Assembly (NCBI GenBank): GCA_045576895.1 | Contig: JAZNHI010000207.1 | Coordinates: 1-7,206, forward strand | Direction: 5' to 3' | DNA: 7,206 nt | Source of the DNA: UBA3792 sp045576895 | GTDB lineage: Bacteria > Bacillota > Clostridia > Christensenellales > CAG-138 | In this document: positions 1 to 4,282 of the stretch, one piece after another | How positions within the stretch are numbered: position 1 is the first letter of the stretch | How the letters are laid out: each line of letters begins with the position of its first letter | Made by a program: the position numbers and the translations under genes | The notes under the pieces: model-generated | Database searches by the model: none | What the model saw: the letters and a program-made list of their open reading frames with translations, nothing else | Told to the model about the DNA's origin: nothing

Positions 1-93
1 GGGATGAAACGATCTGTCCCGTGTACGCCTATCGCGACAGGCGCACGGAAGCGGTGATCGACCGTGTCCATGCGTGCATGCCGTTTTGCGAAC
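1..93. repeat. Artefactual duplicate of 178-270 (library insert copy)
   Basis: Bases 1-93 are identical to bases 178-270, an offset of 177. After base 93 the sequence passes directly into a sequencing adapter, while after base 270 it continues as normal rhaB. Position 1 corresponds exactly to the first base after the adapter (178). This is what is expected if the left copy is the same 93-nt insert read round a circular library molecule of 93 + 84 = 177 nt. It encodes the same peptide (PVYAYRDRRTEAV) as the genuine copy. It should not be treated as a biological tandem duplication. Confidence 0.93.
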
Positions 94-177
94 AAGTCGG
101 AGGCCAAGCGGTCTTAGGAAGACAAGGATTTGGTTCAACTCCTTGGCTCACAGAACGACATGGCTACGATCCGACTT
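94..177. other. MGI/DNBSEQ sequencing adapter assembled into the contig
   Basis: The 84 bases divide exactly into the parts of an MGI/BGI circular-library adapter. Bases 94-125 are the 32-nt forward arm beginning AAGTCGGAGGCCAAGCGGTC. Bases 126-135 (GGATTTGGTT) are a 10-nt sample barcode. Bases 136-177 are the reverse complement of the 42-nt reverse arm, which begins AAGTCGGATCGTAGCCATGT on the other strand. The identification is from memory of the published adapter sequences. All three lengths and the order fit. By chance the segment is 28 codons long with no stop in the rhaB frame, so it translates as EQVGGQAVLGRQGFGSTPWL and onward, which has no counterpart in rhamnulokinases. It is not genomic DNA. 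Confidence 0.97.
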
Positions 178-179
178 GG

Positions 180-1286
180 GATGAAACGATCTGTCCCGTG
201 TACGCCTATCGCGACAGGCGCACGGAAGCGGTGATCGACCGTGTCCATGCGTGCATGCCGTTTTGCGAACTGTACCGCCGCACCGGCATTCAGTTTCAGT
301 CGTTCAATACGGTCTATCAGCTCTTTGCGGATAGGGAAGCGGGGCGACTTGAAACAGCGACGGATTTTCTGATGATTCCGGAATATCTGATGTACCGGCT
401 CTGCGGTGTGAAAAGTCACGAGTACACCAACGCCACCACGACCGGCATGGTGAACGCAGAGACGGGGGAATATGATCCGGAAATCATAGATGCATTGAAC
501 CTGCCGAAGCATTTGTTCCATCCCCTGCAGCAGCCGGGAACGGAAATCGGCGTGTATGAGGGAATCAAGGTCGTCCTGTGCGCCACGCACGACACGGGCA
601 GCGCGGTCGAGGGGATCCCGATGGACGCGCCTGTGTGTCATTCTGAGAAGCGAAGCGCCGAAGAATCCGAAAAGATCCTTCGCGATGCTCAGGATGACAC
701 ATGCGGAAGCCCCTACATCTCCTCCGGTACATGGAGCTTGCTCGGCGTCAAGACGGAAAAGCCGCTGACCGACGAAGCGAGCGAAGCGGCCAACTGGTCC
801 AACGAGGGCGGCGTGGGCTATAACCGGTACCAAAAGAACATCATGGGCATGTGGCTCGTAAACCGCCTGCGTACCGAACTGTGCCCCGAAACGCCGTGGA
901 GCGAGATCACGGCGGAGGCTGAGACGAGTACATTCGATGAAACGGTTGACGCCAACGCTGCGGCATTCCTTGCGCCGGAATCCATGCAAGCCGCGTTCGA
1001 TTCTGCGCTGCACACAAAGCCGCAGTCCGCGGGAGATTACTTCCGTTGCGCGTACCGTTCGCTGGCATTGTCCTACAAACAGGCGATCGAAGAACTGGAG
1101 CGCAACACCGGCAAGACCTACGACAAGCTTTACATCGTCGGCGGCGGCGCAAAGAACGGCTTTTTGAACCGCCTGACCGAAGAAGCGACCGGAAAAACGG
1201 TGCTCGCCCTGCCGATCGAGGCAACAGCGCTCGGAAATCTCAAAGCACAAATGGGGGCAAACAACCCCTCAGCCTTCTGTCGCTGA
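180..1286 (+). CDS. rhaB: Rhamnulokinase, 5'-partial and 3'-disrupted
   Basis: This is an ATP-dependent FGGY-family kinase that phosphorylates L-rhamnulose to L-rhamnulose-1-phosphate in the cytoplasm. Supporting motifs in order are YAYRDRRTE, LYRRTGIQF, the NATTTG segment, ATHDTGSAV (with the HDT Asp at 591-593, the expected catalytic base), YISSGTWSLLGV, the NIMGMWLV segment, the VGGGAKN nucleotide-binding loop near 1138-1155, and ATALGNLKAQM. Genuine sequence starts at 178, right after a sequencing adapter, so roughly the first 95 residues, including the N-terminal phosphate loop, are missing. The GTG at 21 is a false start. A palindromic repeat adds about 22 residues in frame (636-699). 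After LGNLKAQM the frame enters another repeat and stops at 1284-1286, so some 45-65 C-terminal residues usual for the family are absent. The gene is either a decaying pseudogene or has a mis-joined 3' end. The family call is very secure; the functional state is not. Confidence 0.9.
   Translation, partial: DETICPVYAYRDRRTEAVIDRVHACMPFCELYRRTGIQFQSFNTVYQLFADREAGRLETATDFLMIPEYLMYRLCGVKSHEYTNATTTGMVNAETGEYDPEIIDALNLPKHLFHPLQQPGTEIGVYEGIKVVLCATHDTGSAVEGIPMDAPVCHSEKRSAEESEKILRDAQDDTCGSPYISSGTWSLLGVKTEKPLTDEASEAANWSNEGGVGYNRYQKNIMGMWLVNRLRTELCPETPWSEITAEAETSTFDETVDANAAAFLAPESMQAAFDSALHTKPQSAGDYFRCAYRSLALSYKQAIEELERNTGKTYDKLYIVGGGAKNGFLNRLTEEATGKTVLALPIEATALGNLKAQMGANNPSAFCR
636..699. repeat. Palindromic REP/MITE-like element inserted in frame in rhaB
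   Basis: The left end TGTCATTCTGAG (636-647) and the right end CTCAGGATGACA (688-699) are inverted repeats with one mismatch. Inner arms GAAGAATC and GATCCTTC continue the fold around a CGAAAA loop. Read in the rhaB frame it encodes CHSEKRSAEESEKILRDAQD, and it lies between GIPMDA and PYISSGTWSLLG, where other rhamnulokinases have only a short loop. A diverged relative occurs at 1425-1472. Elements with ends like these are widespread in bacterial genomes as short non-autonomous repeats and are often translated as spurious peptides rich in HSE and EES. Confidence 0.85.
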
Positions 1287-1367
1287 GTGCTCCGCTGCGA
1301 GAAGACAGAAGCAACTTGCCTCCCCTGTGTAAGGGGAGATGGCAGGCGAAGCCTGACGGAAGGGTTG
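1262..1367. repeat. Palindromic repeat that replaces the 3' end of rhaB
   Basis: The element is bounded by CAACCC (1262-1267) and GGGTTG (1362-1367). Inside are several stems: CTTCTGTC (1274-1281) with GACAGAAG (1304-1311), CCCC/GGGG around TGTGTAA (about 1322-1336), and CAGGC-GAA-GCCTG (1343-1355). The segment 1315-1336 is identical over 22 bases to 3021-3042 between rhaA and rhaD, which shows it is an interspersed family. rhaB homology ends just before it, and the rhaB stop codon lies within it. Confidence 0.8.
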
Positions 1368-1370
1368 CAC

Positions 1371-1388
1371 ATGAATTGCGCCGACGCG
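1371..1388 (+). repeat. Short direct repeat, copy 1 (ATGAATTGCGCCGACGCG)
   Basis: These 18 bases are identical to 1572-1589, and the inner 16 recur with one change at 3088-3103. The repeat directly follows the palindromic element ending at 1367, as the 3088 copy follows the element ending at 3083. It therefore may be an outer part of that repeat family, not an independent site. Confidence 0.7.
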
Positions 1389-1472
1389 CAGGATGACAAA
1401 TCGGGGTGAGCGCGGTGCTTCCGGTGTCATCCTGAGGAGCAAGCCGAAGGATCCCGGAACGGAGCAGGATGG
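1389..1472. repeat. Diverged REP-like element with flanking inverted arm
   Basis: CAGGATGACA (1389-1398) and TGTCATCCTG (1425-1434) form a perfect 10-bp inverted pair around a 26-base spacer. From 1425 the sequence TGTCATCCTGAG, then AAGCCGAAGGATCC, aligns with the left half of the element in rhaB at 636-669. The right end GAGCAGGATGGA is a decayed version of the CTCAGGATGACA terminus. The arrangement suggests a fragment of one copy next to a degraded second copy. An open frame across it (1393-1575) is not considered a gene. Confidence 0.65.
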
Positions 1473-1488
1473 AAACGCACCCAAAAGC

Positions 1489-1534
1489 CTTCCCCCTTCT
1501 GTGGGGAAGGTGTCGCCGAAGGCGACGGATGAGG
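1489..1534. repeat. Double-hairpin repeat, variant of the 1315-1367 family
   Basis: There are two adjacent stem-loops: CTTCCCC (1489-1495) with GGGGAAG (1503-1509), and TCGCC (1513-1517) with GGCGA (1521-1525) around a GAA loop. The order and shape (C-rich stem, then a GAA-looped stem, then GACGGA) match 1320-1361 and 3028-3075 with a different sequence, so it is read as a subfamily member. A further small stem AAAAGC-GCTGA-GCTTTT follows at 1546-1562. Confidence 0.6.
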
Positions 1535-1571
1535 AGAATACGCAGAAAAGCGCTGAGCTTTTCGCGGATCA

Positions 1572-1589
1572 ATGAATTGCGCCGACGCG
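1572..1589 (+). repeat. Short direct repeat, copy 2 (ATGAATTGCGCCGACGCG)
   Basis: Identical to 1371-1388. A partial further copy, ATGAATTGACGCC, begins immediately after at 1591. This copy lies about 50 bases upstream of the rhaA start. The related copy upstream of rhaD at 3088 is about 20 bases from that gene's start. Confidence 0.7.
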
Positions 1590-1595
1590 TATGAA

Positions 1596-1617
1596 TTGAC
1601 GCCTGCGGCGTCGTCAA
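1596..1617 (+). promoter_or_regulatory. Leader hairpin just upstream of the rhaA ribosome binding site
   Basis: GACGCC (1598-1603), loop TGC, GGCGTC (1607-1612) is a perfect 6-bp GC-rich stem. An alternative outer pairing joins TTGACG (1596-1601) with CGTCAA (1612-1617). It ends about 10 bases before the GGAGG of rhaA, and no T-tract follows, so it is not a simple terminator. It could affect mRNA stability or translation of rhaA, but this is inference from position alone. Confidence 0.4.
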
Positions 1618-1626
1618 GAATAGAAC

Positions 1627-1635
1627 GGAGGAAGG
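1627..1635 (+). promoter_or_regulatory. Ribosome binding site of rhaA
   Basis: GGAGGAAGG ends three bases before the ATG at 1639, with the GGAGG core 7 bases upstream. This is a strong Shine-Dalgarno sequence and fixes the start codon. The preceding GAATAGAAC (1618-1626) is identical to 3112-3120 just before rhaD. Confidence 0.8.
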
Positions 1636-1638
1636 AAT

Positions 1639-2889
1639 ATGAGCTATACGGAAGCAAAGAACGCATATGCCGCCTACGGCGTGGACGTCGAAAACGCCAT
1701 CGAGACACTTAAGAACGTGCCGGTTTCCCTGCATTGCTGGCAGGGTGACGACGTGCGCGGGTTCGACACCGACCCGAATAAGCCCCTGACCGGCGGCATT
1801 CAGACGACCGGCAATTATCCGGGCAGAGCGCGCACGCCCGACGAGCTGATGCAGGACCTCGACAAGGTTTTGAGCCTGATCCCCGGCAAGCCGAAGATGA
1901 ATCTGCACGCAAGCTATGCGATCTTCGAGGACGGCGCATGGGCGGACCGCGACAAGCTGGAGCCGAAGCACTTTGAGAAGTGGGTGCAGTTCTGTAAGGA
2001 GCGGGGGCTCGGATGCGATTTCAATCCGACGTTTTTCTCCCATCCGAACTGCGATCCGCTGACGCTGTCCAGTCCGAACGCGGACACGCGCAAGTTCTGG
2101 ATCGAGCACGGCAAGGCGTGCATCCACATTTCGTCCTATCTTGCGGAAAACTTAGGCGAGCCCTGTGTGATGAACATTTGGACCGGCGATGGCTTCAAGG
2201 ACATCCCTGCCGATCGCATGGGACCGCGTATGCGCTATCGCGAGAGTATTGACGAAATCCTTTCCGAGTCGTATGATTTTACCAAGGTCAAGCCGTGCAT
2301 CGAATCGAAGGTCTTCGGCATCGGCGTGGAGGCGTACACCGTCGGCAGCGGCGAGTTTGCGCTTTCCTACGCCGCGATGAACCGGAATAAGTGCATTCCG
2401 CTGATGGACAACGGACACTACCATCCGACCGAAGTCGTCTCGGATAAGATCCCCGCGCTGCTCGCGTTCTTCCCGGAGATCGCGCTGCATGTCACGCGTC
2501 CGATCCGCTGGGATTCCGATCATGTGGTTTTGTTCGACGACGAAACGAGGGAGATCGCGCGCGAGATCGTGCGCTGCGGGATCGACCGCGTGCATATCGC
2601 GCTCGACTATTTCGATGCCAGCATCAACCGCATCTCGGCATGGGTCACCGGTTTCCGCAATGTGCAGAAGGCGCTGCTGTTTGCGCTTTTGCAGCCGAAC
2701 GCCGAACTGAAGACGCTGCAGGATTCCGGCAATTTCAGCAAGCTCATGGCGATGCAGGAGGAGCTCAAAACCCTGCCCTTCGGCGAGGTTTGGAACGAAT
2801 ACTGCCGCCGGTGCAGCCGTCCGGTCGACGGCGCATGGTATCCGGAGATCGAGCAGTACGAAAAGCAGGTTCTGGCAACAAGGAAATGA
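1639..2889 (+). CDS. rhaA: L-rhamnose isomerase
   Basis: This cytoplasmic metal-dependent enzyme interconverts L-rhamnose and L-rhamnulose, the first step of the pathway. The product is 416 residues, the usual length for the family (about 415-430). It is a TIM-barrel xylose-isomerase-like fold. The metal and catalytic residues line up by spacing with E. coli RhaA: E222 (CIESK), D257 and H260 (MDNGHYHPTEV), H284 (ALHVTRP), D292 and D294 (RWDSDHVV), and an Asp of LDYFDASINR (D323 or D326). The N-terminal LHCWQGDDVRGF and GGIQTTGNYPG segments are also typical. The ATG at 1639 is supported by a strong ribosome binding site and by the family-like N-terminus. It is flanked on both sides by repeat-rich spacers, yet the reading frame itself is clean. 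It probably works with rhaB upstream and rhaD downstream. Confidence 0.97.
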   Translation: MSYTEAKNAYAAYGVDVENAIETLKNVPVSLHCWQGDDVRGFDTDPNKPLTGGIQTTGNYPGRARTPDELMQDLDKVLSLIPGKPKMNLHASYAIFEDGAWADRDKLEPKHFEKWVQFCKERGLGCDFNPTFFSHPNCDPLTLSSPNADTRKFWIEHGKACIHISSYLAENLGEPCVMNIWTGDGFKDIPADRMGPRMRYRESIDEILSESYDFTKVKPCIESKVFGIGVEAYTVGSGEFALSYAAMNRNKCIPLMDNGHYHPTEVVSDKIPALLAFFPEIALHVTRPIRWDSDHVVLFDDETREIAREIVRCGIDRVHIALDYFDASINRISAWVTGFRNVQKALLFALLQPNAELKTLQDSGNFSKLMAMQEELKTLPFGEVWNEYCRRCSRPVDGAWYPEIEQYEKQVLATRK

Positions 2890-2901
2890 CGCGAGCGACG
2901 G

Positions 2902-2957
2902 ACAACCCCTCAGTCGGCATACGCCGACAGCTCCCCTTGCGCAGGGGAGCCAAGGGA
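2902..2957 (-). repeat. Palindromic repeat after rhaA, reverse orientation
   Basis: The element begins ACAACCCCTCAG and contains two perfect hairpins: GTCGGC (2913-2918) with GCCGAC (2923-2928), and CTCCCCT (2931-2937) with AGGGGAG (2943-2949). It starts 13 bases after the rhaA stop. Its order of stems is the reverse complement of the element at 3021-3083, so the two form an inverted pair around 2958-3020. There is no T-tract after the stems, so it is not a classical terminator, though it may protect the 3' end of the rhaA message. Confidence 0.75.
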
Positions 2958-3020
2958 TTGAACACATCTTGCGTATCTTGTACGTATGCATCGATTTATG
3001 AATCCGAGCATGCTAAAACG

Positions 3021-3083
3021 CTTGCCTCCCCTGTGTAAGGGGCGGTGGCAGCCGAAGCGAAGCAAGGCTGTCGGAAGGGGTGT
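3021..3083 (+). repeat. Palindromic repeat before rhaD, forward orientation
   Basis: The first 22 bases, which begin CTTGCCTCCCCTGTGT, are identical to 1315-1336 near the end of rhaB. Stems are CCCC/GGGG (3028-3042) and CAGCC (3049-3053) with GGCTG (3066-3070). The tail GTCGGAAGGGGTGT corresponds, reversed, to the ACAACCCCTCAG start of the copy at 2902. It ends about 40 bases before the rhaD start and makes the rhaD frame look open back to a GTG at 3080. Confidence 0.75.
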
Positions 3084-3087
3084 CAAC

Positions 3088-3103
3088 GAATTGCGCTGAC
3101 GCG
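3088..3103 (+). repeat. Short direct repeat, copy 3 (GAATTGCGCTGACGCG)
   Basis: One base differs from 1373-1388 and 1574-1589. As at 1371, it sits a few bases after a palindromic element. It is followed within 10 bases by GAATAGAAC, which also precedes rhaA. Confidence 0.65.
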
Positions 3104-3107
3104 CATG

Positions 3108-3114
3108 AAAGGAA
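3108..3114 (+). promoter_or_regulatory. Ribosome binding site deciding the rhaD start
   Basis: AAAGGAA lies 7 bases upstream of the ATG at 3122. It favours that start over the in-frame GTG at 3080, which falls in repeat DNA and would add a 14-residue N-terminus unlike the family. Confidence 0.7.
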
Positions 3115-3121
3115 TAGAACT

Positions 3122-3934
3122 ATGAAAAACATTCTGAACGCACCGTTTCTGATCGAAATGATCCGCACGACGACGAACATGTACAACCACGGCTGGGACG
3201 AGCGCAACGGCGGCAACATCAGCATGCTGCTGGACGAAGCGGAGGTCCGGAAATATCTGGATTTTCCCGCGATCGTCCGCACGATCCCGACGGGCTTTAA
3301 AACACCGGAGCTTGACGGCAGAATCTTCCTTGTGACCGGCACCGGCAAGTATTTCAAGAACGTGCAGTACGATCCCGCAAAAAACCTCGGCATTGTCCGC
3401 CTTGCGAACGACGGCACGGAAGCGGAGGTCCTTTGGGGCTTCGCGGACGGCGGCAAGTTCACCTCGGAGTTTCCGGCGCATATGATGAGCCACGTCGCGC
3501 GCATGCGGGTGAACCCCGAAAACCGCGTGGTCATGCACTGCCATCCGGCGAACCTTCTTGCCATGACCTATGTGCACGATCTCGACGAACGCGCTTTTAC
3601 GCGCACGCTCTGGCAGATGTGCACCGAATGCATCGTAGTCTTCCCGGACGGCGTCAATGTGCTGCCGTGGATGCTCTGCGGCACGAACGAGATCGGCGAG
3701 GCTACCGCAAGAAAGATGGAGACCGCGCGCCTTGTCGTCTGGGCGCAGCACGGCATTTACGGCGCGGGCAAGGACCTTGACGAAACCTTCGGGCTCATCG
3801 AGACCGCCGAAAAGGCGGCGGAGATCTGGATGAAGATTGCGCATCTGTCGCTTAAAAACACGATCACCGACGAGCAGATGCACCTGCTCGAAGCCCACTT
3901 CGGCGTGAAGGCAAGGGAAGGGTATCTTGCATAA
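3122..3934 (+). CDS. rhaD: Rhamnulose-1-phosphate aldolase
   Basis: This zinc-dependent class II aldolase cleaves L-rhamnulose-1-phosphate to dihydroxyacetone phosphate and L-lactaldehyde, the last step of the core pathway. The product is 270 residues (E. coli RhaD has 274). Visible active-site features are N29 and N32 in RNGGNIS (phosphate binding), VTGTGKYF at 71-78, E116 in SEFPAH (catalytic acid/base position), H139 and H141 in VMHCHPAN, and H210 in WAQHG. The three His residues match the zinc ligands of the E. coli enzyme (H141, H143, H212), and E116 matches E117. The start at 3122 is chosen from the AAAGGAA site and the family-like N-terminus. A strong terminator follows, so it is the last gene of the cluster. 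No sign of damage is visible. Confidence 0.96.
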   Translation: MKNILNAPFLIEMIRTTTNMYNHGWDERNGGNISMLLDEAEVRKYLDFPAIVRTIPTGFKTPELDGRIFLVTGTGKYFKNVQYDPAKNLGIVRLANDGTEAEVLWGFADGGKFTSEFPAHMMSHVARMRVNPENRVVMHCHPANLLAMTYVHDLDERAFTRTLWQMCTECIVVFPDGVNVLPWMLCGTNEIGEATARKMETARLVVWAQHGIYGAGKDLDETFGLIETAEKAAEIWMKIAHLSLKNTITDEQMHLLEAHFGVKAREGYLA

Positions 3935-3948
3935 ATGAATACAGTCCG

Positions 3949-3975
3949 AAAGCCCGCATTACGGCGGGCTTTTCC
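3949..3975 (+). terminator. Rho-independent terminator after rhaD
   Basis: AAAGCCCGC (3949-3957) pairs perfectly with GCGGGCTTT (3964-3972) around a 6-base loop, and a short T-run (3970-3973) ends it. It begins 15 bases after the rhaD stop and closes the rhamnose transcription unit. Confidence 0.9.
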
Positions 3976-4162
3976 ATTCCGGAAAATGCCAATACAATGA
4001 CCGCTCCAAGAAAAAGAGGGTGACGGATCGGGCACACCGGCATTCATCTGGGGCACAGCACAGCGCTTGAAACAGAGGAACGGGGGAATTGATATGATCG
4101 GATTCCGTGCCCCTTGCGAAGCATTGCGGGGAAAGCGGCAAGGGATCGGAGAAAAATGCAAA

Positions 4163-4191
4163 ATGACTGACTTATTTTCCCGGTTTATATA
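4163..4191 (+). promoter_or_regulatory. Candidate sigma-A-type promoter for the secreted peptidase gene
   Basis: ATGACT (4163-4168) and TATATA (4186-4191) each match four of six consensus positions with 17-base spacing, in the most AT-rich part of the intergenic region. An alternative -10 is TATACT (4219-4224, five of six), but it has no good -35 at the right distance. Weak evidence. Confidence 0.25.
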
Positions 4192-4225
4192 GACAGCAGC
4201 GCGAAAATGTGGTAAAAATATACTA

Positions 4226-4240
4226 TGCAGATGATCTGCA
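4226..4240. promoter_or_regulatory. Perfect 15-base palindrome, possible operator
   Basis: TGCAGAT-G-ATCTGCA has 7-base arms around a single base. It lies 43 bases upstream of the ATG at 4283, just after the possible -10 TATACT. The position suits a repressor site or a small leader hairpin, but a single copy of this length can also occur by chance. Confidence 0.35.
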
Positions 4241-4270
4241 GCCCGGTGAAAAGCGTTCCCGGAAACAGGA

Positions 4271-4276
4271 AAGGAG
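4271..4276 (+). promoter_or_regulatory. Ribosome binding site of the secreted peptidase gene
   Basis: AAGGAG, 6 bases before the ATG at 4283. It fixes the start, and a typical signal peptide follows at once. Confidence 0.8.
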
Positions 4277-4282
4277 ACCTCC

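Larger units (their letters stand above)
3976..4282. other. Gene-free region between rhaD and the secreted peptidase gene
   Basis: No open frame here has both a plausible start signal and recognisable protein character. It contains a weak inverted pair CCCTTGC (4111-4117) / GCAAGGG (4138-4144), a 7-base direct repeat GATCGGA (4096 and 4144), an AT-richer stretch at 4150-4225 with promoter-like hexamers, and a short palindrome at 4226-4240. The rest shows nothing I can interpret. The upstream regulatory region of the gene starting at 4283 is most likely in the last 130 bases. Confidence 0.6.

Noticed and set aside
21..179. GTG at 21 as the start of rhaB
   Set aside because: It lies in the duplicated insert upstream of adapter sequence. 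The corresponding residue in the true copy is internal (PVYAYRD).
1..270. Biological tandem duplication inside rhaB
   Set aside because: The spacer matches a sequencing adapter exactly in length and parts, and the unit length fits a circular library molecule.
135..1250. Minus-strand open frame of 371 codons opposite rhaB
   Set aside because: It is antisense to a recognisable kinase, its end lies in adapter sequence, and its composition is typical of a GC-rich antisense shadow.
1393..1575. Small plus-strand gene of 60 codons between rhaB and rhaA
   Set aside because: It is made of repeat DNA, with a peptide typical of translated palindromic elements. It has no ribosome binding site.
1371..1589. 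CRISPR-like array from repeated ATGAATTGCGCCGACGCG
   Set aside because: There are only two exact copies plus one variant, with irregular spacing and other repeat families between them. No cas genes are present.
2931..2957. Rho-independent terminator after rhaA
   Set aside because: The CTCCCCT/AGGGGAG stem is strong, but no T-tract follows and the same hairpin recurs as part of a dispersed repeat.
3080..3121. Upstream GTG start for rhaD
   Set aside because: It falls at the end of a palindromic repeat. The ATG at 3122 has a ribosome binding site and gives the normal family length.
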